Below are positions 31,723-39,160 of a stretch of 64,000 nt of DNA, piece by piece. The notes beneath the pieces are model-generated. The model had not been told where the DNA came from and ran no database searches. It saw nothing but the letters and a program-made list of their open reading frames with translations. Both the position numbers and the translations under genes were made by a program. Within the stretch, counting starts at the first letter, position 1; every line of letters starts with the position of its first letter. This DNA comes from Pedobacter sp. Bi126. GTDB lineage: Bacteria; Bacteroidota; Bacteroidia; Sphingobacteriales; Sphingobacteriaceae. The stretch is taken from assembly GCF_918698245.1 (NCBI RefSeq), contig NZ_CAKKMS010000001.1, forward strand, positions 744,001-808,000, read 5' to 3'.

Positions 31723-33234
31723 ATGAACAAAAAGCTCCCGGCACTTTTATTAATTTCTGTTTTTGTTGTTGCCACCTGCGGTCTCATTTACGAGCTGATT
31801 GCGGGTACACTTGCCAGCTATTTACTTGGCGATTCAGTTACCCAGTTCTCTACAATAATTGGCGTTTACCTTTTTTCTATGGGTATAGGCTCCTGGATCT
31901 CTAAGTATTTCGAAAAGAATATCCTCTCGTGGTTTATTCAGATCGAAATTTTAGTCGGCTTAGTTGGGGGTTTTAGTTCAACCGTTTTGTTCCTTGTTTT
32001 TGAAAGTATTGCTTCATTCAGGATTGTATTATATGGTTTTGTAAGCCTAACAGGTATTCTTGTGGGTTTAGAAATTCCATTGCTGATGCGCATCCTTAAA
32101 GACCGCTATGAATTTAAAGATCTGGTTTCGAAGGTTTTTACATTCGACTACATCGGAGCGCTACTGGCCTCACTAATTTTTCCGCTCTTGCTTATCCCCC
32201 ATTTAGGACTGGTAAAAACAGCTTATATGTTTGGGATGCTGAACGTTGCTGTGGCTTTAATTGTGTGTTTAAGTTTCAAAAAAGAAATCAGGGCTTCCAA
32301 ATATCTGCAGAGTGCCTCTATGGTAAGCATTATTTTATTGCTCGCAGGTTTCGTTTACGCAGATAAAATCACCAGTTTCTCCGAAAGTCAGACCTATAGC
32401 GATACCATTATTTATTCAAAAAGCACACCTTATCAACGAATCATACTGACTAAAAAGAATAAGGTTTTACGGCTTTTTTTAAACGGAAACCTACAGTTTA
32501 GCTCTGATGATGAGTATCGATACCATGAAGCACTGGTACATCCTGGCTTGCAGGCATTGCCTTTTGCTAAACATGTGCTCGTAATGGGCGGTGGAGATGG
32601 GCTTGCTGTTAGGGAGATTCTAAAATATCCGAATGTAGATTCGGTAACACTGGTAGATTTAGATAAAGGAATGACAAGTCTTTTTCAATCGAACAAGATC
32701 CTTTTAGCTTTAAACAAAAACGCACTCTTATCGCCAAAGGTAAAAGTAATTAATGCCGATGCTTTTAGCTGGATCAAAGTGCAGCATAAAAAATTCGATT
32801 TCATAGTTATCGATTTTCCGGACCCCTCAAATTATGCCGTTGGTAAACTGTATACTAATGCTTTTTACAACCTGGTTAAGGGCATACTTGCTCCAAAAGG
32901 TTTAATGGTTGTCCAATCGACTTCACCTTATGTTGCACCAAAATCTTTTTGGACGGTTAACAAAACCCTCGAAAGCGTGGGTTTAAAAACCATTCCATAT
33001 CACAATTATGTACCTTCTTTTGGCGAGTGGGGTTACATTATGGCAACCGATCCGGACAATATTTACAAAAAACCTCAGCAATATTTACCTGGCTTAAGAT
33101 TCGTTTCGAAAGAAAGTTTAGATCTCATGCTCTTTTTCCCAAAAGATATGGCCAAGGTAGAAACTGATGTAAATAAGTTAAACAACCAGATTTTGGTGAA
33201 ATATTTCGAAGATGAGTGGGCAAACGTTTTATAA
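31723..33234 (+). CDS. Membrane-embedded polyamine aminopropyltransferase (spermidine synthase fold)
   Basis: 503 residues from ATG 31723 (MNKKLPALLLISVF). About six or seven helices fill residues 1-215. The catalytic domain follows: LRLFLNGNLQFSSDDEYRYHEALVHP (about 249-274), the AdoMet fold VMGGGDGLAVREI (GGGDG at 289-293), VTLVDLDKG, and the active-site loop VIDFPDPSNYAVGKLYTNAFY (Asp364, Asp367). Soluble enzymes normally have LDG where this one has LNG. The reaction is expected to be transfer of an aminopropyl or similar group from decarboxylated AdoMet; the acceptor may be membrane-associated, which is inference. Confidence 0.82.
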   Translation: MNKKLPALLLISVFVVATCGLIYELIAGTLASYLLGDSVTQFSTIIGVYLFSMGIGSWISKYFEKNILSWFIQIEILVGLVGGFSSTVLFLVFESIASFRIVLYGFVSLTGILVGLEIPLLMRILKDRYEFKDLVSKVFTFDYIGALLASLIFPLLLIPHLGLVKTAYMFGMLNVAVALIVCLSFKKEIRASKYLQSASMVSIILLLAGFVYADKITSFSESQTYSDTIIYSKSTPYQRIILTKKNKVLRLFLNGNLQFSSDDEYRYHEALVHPGLQALPFAKHVLVMGGGDGLAVREILKYPNVDSVTLVDLDKGMTSLFQSNKILLALNKNALLSPKVKVINADAFSWIKVQHKKFDFIVIDFPDPSNYAVGKLYTNAFYNLVKGILAPKGLMVVQSTSPYVAPKSFWTVNKTLESVGLKTIPYHNYVPSFGEWGYIMATDPDNIYKKPQQYLPGLRFVSKESLDLMLFFPKDMAKVETDVNKLNNQILVKYFEDEWANVL

Positions 33235-34867
33235 AGATGATTTATCGGCATATTTAAAACGGCGTTCTTTTCTCTTGAGAATTGGATTGATAACAGGTGG
33301 CATTTTTTTGAACAGCTGTTATAAAAAAATCAGATCAACCAAATACAACATCAAAGGGACTTTACAGGGTCCAAATGCAAAAGCTGGTCATATTTTGCGC
33401 GATAAAATAAAATTACCGGCCCCAAGTAACACCAGAAAAATCAAAACACTGATTATCGGCAGCGGAATTTCAGGTTTATCGGCTGGCAGATGGTTAAAAA
33501 AGAATGGTGAGACGGATTTTGAAATTCTGGAATTGGAAAATCATACTGGTGGAAATTCTTATTTCGGCACCAATAAGGTATCCGCATATCCATTAGGTGC
33601 ACATTATATTACCATTGCAAACAATGATGATAACCTACTTATCGATTTTTTGCAGGAAATTAATGTAATTACCCATTTCGAAAAAGAACTCCCCTATTAC
33701 AACGATTATTTCCTCACTTTTGATCCCGAGGAAAGATTATTGATCAATGGTGGATGGCAGGAAGGTCTGGTACCCGATTTTGGCGTCCCCGCAACCGATA
33801 AAGAACAGATTAAGCGCTTTTTACAAGAGGTAGATCAGTTAAAAAACACCAAAGGAAACGACGGAAAATTTCTGTTCAATATTCCGCTAAGCTCTTCGTC
33901 AAGCGATCCTAGCTACAGAAAACTGGATAAAATTTCTTTCCATTCATACCTCGAAGAAAAAGGCTACGATTCTAAATATCTATTGTGGTATTTAAACTAT
34001 GCCTGCAAAGATGATTACGGGCAAAAAATAGATAAAATATCGGCCTGGGCCGGTTTACACTATTTCGCTTCGCGCAGAGGAAAAGCAGCAAATGCTGAAC
34101 AGAATGCCATACTAACCTGGCCAGAAGGCAACGGCTGGATCATGAAGGAGCTTGCTAAGCAGCTAAAAGATCATATCAAAACATCAACCCTATGTTATGG
34201 TTTAAAATTGATGGCAAATGGCGATATAACGGCTTCCATATTCAATACGCATACCAACGCCACTGAGGAAATAATAGCCGAAAAAATAATCTTATGCAGC
34301 CCACAATTTGTAAACAACCGCTTACTCAAGAACTTTAACCGGAATATTGATTATAGAGCTTTTAACTATTCGCCATGGCTGATCGCTAATATTACCATCA
34401 ACGAACTACCAGAATCGAAGGGGATAAATCTATGTTGGGACAATGTGGCCTATAATACGCCATCTGTTGGTTATGTAAATTCGGCGCAGCAACATTTAAA
34501 GCTCTCGGAGGATAAAAAAGTAATTACTTATTACCTGCCGCTGTGCGATTTTGAACCCGCAATTGCACGGCTGGCAGCATATGTCAGGAGTTACGAACAA
34601 TGGCTTGATATTGTTGTTCCTGAATTGGAGATGATACATCCGGGAATTACAGATGCTATTGAAAATATCGATTTCTGGGTTTGGGGGCACGGAATGATCG
34701 CACCTACCACAAATTTTGTTTGGAGTGAAAATTTGAAAAAAGCGAAAGCTCCTATCAATAATAAGATTTTTTTTGCCCATAGTGACCTGAGTGGGGTTTC
34801 TATTTTTGAGGAGGCTTTTCACCAGGGTATTAACGCAGCAAAACAGGTTCTAAATGTTGTCTCATAA
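33212..34867 (+). CDS. Tat-lipoprotein FAD-dependent amine-oxidase-like protein
   Basis: 551 residues. The N-terminus has a twin-arginine motif, LKRRSFLLRIGLITGG (Arg17-Arg18), and a lipobox ending in Cys36 (FLNSC), so export as a folded, FAD-loaded lipoprotein is likely. The FAD fold is IIGSGISGLSAGRWLKK (GxGxxG about 83-88) plus LELENHTGGNSYFG, as in amine oxidases and phytoene desaturase relatives. The C-terminal FAHSDLSGVSIFEEAFHQGINAA matches the second FAD segment. It overlaps the previous gene by 23 nt and the next by 14 nt. Periplasmic polyamine oxidation is inferred from the neighbours. Confidence 0.78.
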   Translation: MSGQTFYKDDLSAYLKRRSFLLRIGLITGGIFLNSCYKKIRSTKYNIKGTLQGPNAKAGHILRDKIKLPAPSNTRKIKTLIIGSGISGLSAGRWLKKNGETDFEILELENHTGGNSYFGTNKVSAYPLGAHYITIANNDDNLLIDFLQEINVITHFEKELPYYNDYFLTFDPEERLLINGGWQEGLVPDFGVPATDKEQIKRFLQEVDQLKNTKGNDGKFLFNIPLSSSSSDPSYRKLDKISFHSYLEEKGYDSKYLLWYLNYACKDDYGQKIDKISAWAGLHYFASRRGKAANAEQNAILTWPEGNGWIMKELAKQLKDHIKTSTLCYGLKLMANGDITASIFNTHTNATEEIIAEKIILCSPQFVNNRLLKNFNRNIDYRAFNYSPWLIANITINELPESKGINLCWDNVAYNTPSVGYVNSAQQHLKLSEDKKVITYYLPLCDFEPAIARLAAYVRSYEQWLDIVVPELEMIHPGITDAIENIDFWVWGHGMIAPTTNFVWSENLKKAKAPINNKIFFAHSDLSGVSIFEEAFHQGINAAKQVLNVVS

Positions 34868-35918
34868 ACAAATCCAGCCCTGGCTTAATACTGCATGGAG
34901 TGATGTTATTTTCATTATATCGCCTGCATTTTTTTCTTTATCGCTGGTTTTGCTTTTCCCAGATCAGTTTCAAAACTCATCAGGTATTCCATTGGCTTAT
35001 TGGGTATTTTTAATTGTTTTTATAGATGTTGCGCATGTTTACAGCACGCTATACCGAACCTATTTTAGTCCAGGTAATTTCAAAAGGCAGTATACATTGC
35101 TCATCTCTATTCCATTGGCCTGTTATATTACAGGTGTTATGCTTTACCGGTTCGACGGTTTATGGTTTTGGAGAATATTGGCTTATTTGGCCGTTTACCA
35201 TTTTATCAGACAGCAATATGGCTTTATGCGTCTGTATTCCCGTAACGAAAATTCAACTAAACTGTTAACTACCATTGATAAAATTGCCATTTATGCCGCA
35301 ACTTTATATCCTTTGCTTTTTTGGCATTTAAGCAGCGGCCGAAATTTCAATTGGTTTGTAGAAGGAGATTTTTTCACTTTTAAGAATGATATGCTATTGA
35401 GATACTCCGGCATGGTGTATATCTTAATCATAACCATTTATATGGCTAAGGAAATTTTATTGATCATTAGCAAAAAATGGATTAACATTCCGCGCAACTT
35501 AATCGTAATAGGAACGTTTTTATCCTGGTATTTCGGCATCGTTTATTTTAATGGCGATATGGCCTTTACTACCTTAAATGTAATTTCGCATGGTATTCCA
35601 TATATGGCGCTTATCTGGTTTTTTGAGAAGAAAAAAATCGGAGATAAAATCGTTAAGAATAAAATCATGGATCTGTGTTTTGGAAAATTCGGGATATTTT
35701 ATTTCTTATTGATTTTGGTATTATTTGCCTATCTGGAAGAAGGCCTCTGGGATGGTTTGGTATGGAAAGAACATCAATCGGTTTTCAAACCTTTTTCAAG
35801 CTTGCCACAGGTTACCAATAGCGAACTATTATCGCTGCTAGTTCCACTTTTAGCCTTGCCACAGGCTACGCATTATGTACTTGATGGCTTTATCTGGAGA
35901 GCAAAAAACAAATTCTAA
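34854..35918 (+). CDS. Multi-pass membrane protein with conserved-looking histidines
   Basis: 354 residues with about eight to nine helices. Histidines sit at or near helix ends in DVAHVYSTLYRTYF, VYHFIRQQYGFMRLY, NVISHGIPYMALIWFF and LPQATHYVLDGFIWR. This resembles the layout of membrane di-iron oxygenases or desaturases without the classical HxxHH boxes. I do not recognise a named family. It is the last gene of the operon. A membrane redox enzyme or transporter acting with the flavoprotein is speculation. Confidence 0.7.
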   Translation: MLSHKQIQPWLNTAWSDVIFIISPAFFSLSLVLLFPDQFQNSSGIPLAYWVFLIVFIDVAHVYSTLYRTYFSPGNFKRQYTLLISIPLACYITGVMLYRFDGLWFWRILAYLAVYHFIRQQYGFMRLYSRNENSTKLLTTIDKIAIYAATLYPLLFWHLSSGRNFNWFVEGDFFTFKNDMLLRYSGMVYILIITIYMAKEILLIISKKWINIPRNLIVIGTFLSWYFGIVYFNGDMAFTTLNVISHGIPYMALIWFFEKKKIGDKIVKNKIMDLCFGKFGIFYFLLILVLFAYLEEGLWDGLVWKEHQSVFKPFSSLPQVTNSELLSLLVPLLALPQATHYVLDGFIWRAKNKF

Positions 35919-35920
35919 AG

Positions 35921-36146
35921 CATCTGTCCGTTTATCAGTTTCGTGGAATAAAGGTTGACTACTGGATTACCGAATTGGCAGACGATTATTCTTGTACTGT
36001 GGTAGGTAATCCCGGTTATAAATTTGTTCATCATGAGCTGTAATCAGACTATGCTGGAGAAAACTCATGATGAAATTGTAGCCTAATGTAAAGCTAAAGG
36101 ATGTAAAGAGTCTAAATTAACCTCGCAATTGCACGAAAAAGCTTAA
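35921..36146 (+). pseudogene. Decayed lipocalin (Blc-like) gene, C-terminal remnant
   Basis: The frame from 35921 reads VYQFRGIKVDYWITELADDYSCTVVGNPGYKFV, the lipocalin core that ends in the VVGxPxxKYxWI region. The alternative frame continues IMSCNQTMLEKTHDEIVA-stop-CKAKGCKESKLTSQLH, which corresponds to the usual ILSRTP...T-x-DEIVxKxKAxGFDVSKL ending. So one frameshift near 36030, one internal stop near 36084 and loss of the N-terminal two thirds are visible. It begins 3 bp after the preceding operon and overlaps the tail of the convergent gene. Confidence 0.72.
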
Positions 36147-36541
36147 GCTGTAATTTTTTCGCCACGTTTAATACTGAAAAGCATAAATATAACACCTACT
36201 AAAAGTACAATCCAGCCCCACTGGAGATGAACAACTTTACCGATAAGTTTATTGGCGAAGCCATATTTGGTATAATTATTTGCCGTAAAATAAACTGCAA
36301 CTACTGCTAAAACATACCAGATAGCCATTACGAAACTCATGAACCTAAAGGCACCAACTTTTCTGATAAACAGAAACAATACCGAAATGGCGATAATGGC
36401 GTAAGTGATCAAAAACAAACGCGCATCTGATTGATACAAATTCCAATTGCCTTTAATTGGCACTTTTAATATTGGGCAGAAACCTGCAATAACACATAAC
36501 AAAATGCCCAACCAAGCCCTGAATTTATTTAATACTAACAT
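36143..36541 (-). CDS. Four-helix membrane protein
   Basis: 132 residues with helices at about 8-25, 42-60, 66-84 and 106-124 and short charged loops. The opening [37 protein letters not shown] is similar to unnamed small membrane proteins of related bacteria. No function is known. It follows gldC on the same strand, beyond a heptamer repeat array. Confidence 0.65.
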   Translation of the reverse strand: MLVLNKFRAWLGILLCVIAGFCPILKVPIKGNWNLYQSDARLFLITYAIIAISVLFLFIRKVGAFRFMSFVMAIWYVLAVVAVYFTANNYTKYGFANKLIGKVVHLQWGWIVLLVGVIFMLFSIKRGEKITA

Positions 36542-36637
36542 ATTTTTGGTTAATCGGTTAACTGTATAAATTGGTTAATAGTTTATGACACAAGTTGATG
36601 ATTAATAGTTTAATAGCTAACTTGTCTGGCATTTTTT

Positions 36638-36707
36638 AATGACTAATGACTAATGACTAATGACTAATGACTAATGACTAATGACTAATGACTAATGACT
36701 AATGACT
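36638..36707. repeat. Tandem heptamer array, (AATGACT)x10
   Basis: Ten exact, uninterrupted copies of AATGACT, continued by AATGAACTATTG up to the gldC stop codon at 36714. Perfect 7-bp arrays tend to change length by slippage. The end sequence AATGACTAATGAACTATTG also occurs at 14624-14642 with a single unit. Confidence 0.95.
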
Positions 36708-36713
36708 AATGAA

Positions 36714-37049
36714 CTATTGCCCCTCAATAATCCCCATCTTATCTGCAAAGTGGGCACAGTAATCACGTAAATCTTCAACAATCAACGTTTCGTTTGTAGC
36801 TTTTAAAAAGCTATCGCCCATGGTTTGCAAAGTTTCGTAGAAGAAACGTTTCATCTCATCAACAGGCATATCCTTTGTCCAAAGATCTATCTTTAAAGTA
36901 TTTTTATAATTGTGGTCCCAAACCGATAAAAACATCGCCTTTGCAGGCACTTTATCAGCGTTTCCAGCATCTGTGCTCTCCCAAAGTATGTTATCTGGGT
37001 TATTGCCTTCATCTAACTCAACGGTTATTTTTATTTCTGCTTTTTTCAT
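36714..37049 (-). CDS. gldC: Gliding motility protein GldC
   Basis: 111 residues, the standard GldC length. The pattern AEIKITVELDEGNNPDNILWESTDAG, AKAMFLSVWDHNYKNTLKIDLWTKDMPVDEMKRFFYETL and the closing DLRDYCAHFADKMGIIE are characteristic. GldC is a cytoplasmic protein needed for full gliding in Flavobacterium but not part of the T9SS core; its biochemical role is unknown. It stands apart from the gldFG locus at 60-63 kb. Confidence 0.92.
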   Translation of the reverse strand: MKKAEIKITVELDEGNNPDNILWESTDAGNADKVPAKAMFLSVWDHNYKNTLKIDLWTKDMPVDEMKRFFYETLQTMGDSFLKATNETLIVEDLRDYCAHFADKMGIIEGQ

Positions 37050-37149
37050 TTTCTAATATTGATTACACCGATAAAGAGACTACATAAATTTATCGACTAA
37101 TTTTTCCGGATGCAAAGATGCTTAATATTAGTTTTACTTCATCGTAGCC

Positions 37150-37422
37150 TTACACTACTTTTTGTAATATTAACATCAAGATTGTCGCAATGAAGATAAA
37201 GATCAATTCTACCACCCAGATCCTTTTAATATCTTTTAATGTGAACCGGAAAATCATATCTGTAATAAAGGTTACAAGAATAAGGCAACCTAAAATCAGG
37301 AGATAAAAGCCGCTCATATCCACATGGCGTGGCGCTGTGCTTTTCCCAGAAACTAAATTTACAGCGACTAATCCCAAACCAATGGCGCTAACGATATTTA
37401 AAGGCGTAATCCTAAAGTTCAT
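37150..37422 (-). CDS. Small three-helix membrane protein
   Basis: 90 residues with helices at about 9-25, 38-60 and 67-87 (VVELIFIFIATILMLIL). No conserved catalytic motif. It may be transcribed with gldC, 100 bp downstream. Unknown function. Confidence 0.55.
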   Translation of the reverse strand: MNFRITPLNIVSAIGLGLVAVNLVSGKSTAPRHVDMSGFYLLILGCLILVTFITDMIFRFTLKDIKRIWVVELIFIFIATILMLILQKVV

Positions 37423-37440
37423 CTGTGTTTATTTATTCGT

Positions 37441-37475
37441 TTTCAATTGTCAGATGGAGCCTTTGACAATTGAAA
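37441..37475 (-). terminator. Terminator hairpin behind rhlE
   Basis: TTTCAATTGTCA (37441-37452) and TGACAATTGAAA (37464-37475) form a perfect 12-bp stem. It sits 46 nt after the rhlE stop and before the small membrane gene at 37422. Confidence 0.65.
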
Positions 37476-37520
37476 TAATTATTTAGAAAATTAATAATTA
37501 TTTCGATTGTGTCGGGTTCA

Positions 37521-38867
37521 TTACTTTTTCTTATCGAATTTTTTACCTTTTTTAAAAGTCTTTACCTGCTTACCAGCCTTTGCTTTAGCTTTTTCTCGTA
37601 CCTTTTTCTCTATCGCAGCAGCATGCTTTTTCTCATGGAAAGCCCCTTTAAAATCAGGGTCTTCCTTACGTTTCTGCATATCGATCTCCTTCGCAATATG
37701 CTGACGCTCCTCGTAAGGCGTTTCATCTATGAAAACACCTTCGGGAATTTCGGCCACTGGAATATATTGGCGGATCAATTTTTCGATCTTGCGGATATAA
37801 TATTTTTCGGCATCCGTTGCAAAGGTAATCGCATCACCTTTGGCAAAAGCCCTACCGGTACGGCCAATACGGTGTACGTAATCTTCTATAATGATGGGCA
37901 CATCGAAATTGATCACATGACTTACATCACTTACATCAATACCCCTACTTGCCACATCTGTAGCCACTAGCACCCTGACATTACCTTCTTTGAAACTATT
38001 TATGGAGTTAATTCTGGTGTTCTGTCCTTTATTGGCGTGGATTACACGAACATTCTCAGCACCATATCTGCGCTCAATAAAACTGTAAATATTATCGGCA
38101 ACGGTTTTTGTTTTACAGAAAATGATCAGGCGGTTAAAAGCCTCATCATTCTTCAACAAATGCTGCAATAGGTTAATTTTCGTTTTGAAATTCGGAACGT
38201 AATACAAAGTCTGCGTTACGTTTGCTGCAGGAGTTGCTTGCGCAGATGCCTCAATCACAAGTGGATTATTCAAGAAATCCCCTGCAATTTTCTGCACTAA
38301 ATCGCTCATGGTTGCCGAAAACAATAAATTTTGGCGTTTACGCGGAACGATTTCCAAAATCCGGTGTATTGAGCCAATAAAGCCCATATCCATCATTTTA
38401 TCGGCTTCATCCAGTACCAAAAATTTTAGGCTCTGTGTATTAATATCACCAGCTAAATATAAATCCAGGAACCTTCCGGGTGTAGCAATCAGGATATCAA
38501 CCCCTTTTGCAATTTGCTCTTTCTGTGTCTTTGGACCGATTCCCCCAAAAATTACCAATGAACGTAAATCCGTATAAGTAGAAAACAACTTTACCTGCTC
38601 GGCAATCTGCATGGCCAGTTCGCGTGTTGGAGATAGAATTAAAGCCCTTGGATTATCGCCCTGAGCATATTTCAATTGCATTAAAATTGGCAAAACAAAA
38701 GCAGCGGTTTTTCCTGTACCAGTTTCGGCAATACCGAAAATATCCTGTCCGGATAATACTGGTGCAATTGCTTTTTCCTGTATCGGCGTGGCAACGGTAT
38801 AACCTGCATCGGCAACTGCATTTAAAATTTGCCTGTTTAACTTAAATTCTTCGAACGATTTTGCCAT
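37521..38867 (-). CDS. rhlE: DEAD-box RNA helicase (RhlE type)
   Basis: 448 residues from ATG 38867 (MAKSFEEFKLNRQILNAV); the in-frame TTG three codons earlier is part of the -7 box. Motifs: Q motif FEEF...TPIQ, I AETGTGKT, II VLDEADKMMD, III SAT, V/VI ATDVASRGIDV and HRIGRTGR. A Lys-rich tail of about 60 residues follows the helicase core and probably binds RNA. The RhlE group works in ribosome assembly and RNA decay, often at low temperature. Confidence 0.92.
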   Translation of the reverse strand: MAKSFEEFKLNRQILNAVADAGYTVATPIQEKAIAPVLSGQDIFGIAETGTGKTAAFVLPILMQLKYAQGDNPRALILSPTRELAMQIAEQVKLFSTYTDLRSLVIFGGIGPKTQKEQIAKGVDILIATPGRFLDLYLAGDINTQSLKFLVLDEADKMMDMGFIGSIHRILEIVPRKRQNLLFSATMSDLVQKIAGDFLNNPLVIEASAQATPAANVTQTLYYVPNFKTKINLLQHLLKNDEAFNRLIIFCKTKTVADNIYSFIERRYGAENVRVIHANKGQNTRINSINSFKEGNVRVLVATDVASRGIDVSDVSHVINFDVPIIIEDYVHRIGRTGRAFAKGDAITFATDAEKYYIRKIEKLIRQYIPVAEIPEGVFIDETPYEERQHIAKEIDMQKRKEDPDFKGAFHEKKHAAAIEKKVREKAKAKAGKQVKTFKKGKKFDKKK

Positions 38868-38873
38868 AGCGCA

Positions 38874-38881
38874 CAAAGATA
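38874..38881 (-). promoter_or_regulatory. -7 box ending 6 nt before rhlE
   Basis: On the minus strand TATCTTTG matches TAnnTTTG exactly and six bases (TGCGCT) separate it from the ATG, implying a leaderless mRNA. Confidence 0.45.
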
Positions 38882-38978
38882 GTGATTAAGGTTGACGGTT
38901 AGAAGGTGTAAGGCAGAAGGTTTCGAATCATTCTAAAATGTAAGACTTCTTTTTATAAGATAGGTGTAAAGCAATTTC

Positions 38979-39055
38979 AGTAATTCTTCGGTTCCGGCAG
39001 CCCTGCCATCCGTTTTATCCCGATGAAAATCGGGATGCCCACTACTATCAGGTTT
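38979..39055 (-). repeat. Structured dispersed element, copy R4
   Basis: On the minus strand AAACCTGATAGTAG leads to the perfect hairpin ATCCCGAT-TTTC-ATCGGGAT, then GGCAGGGCTGCC and AACCGAAGAATT. The last word also follows copy R3. Outer arms CCTG and CAGG can pair. The rest of the gap 38882-39147 shows nothing else. Confidence 0.65.
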
Positions 39056-39147
39056 ATTTAACCAAAAACAGTAGCATAAAACTCAATTTCCCCTATCCAC
39101 AGTATCAAATCTTGATACTTGATACTAACTACTTAACACTAAATTAC

Positions 39148-39155
39148 TACCTTTG
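39148..39155 (+). promoter_or_regulatory. -7 box ending 5 nt before the dihydroorotase gene
   Basis: TACCTTTG matches TAnnTTTG exactly; AAACC separates it from ATG 39161. Confidence 0.45.
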
Positions 39156-39160
39156 AAACC

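Noticed and set aside
36638..36707. CRISPR-like array
   Set aside because: The units are 7 bp without spacers; it is a simple tandem repeat.
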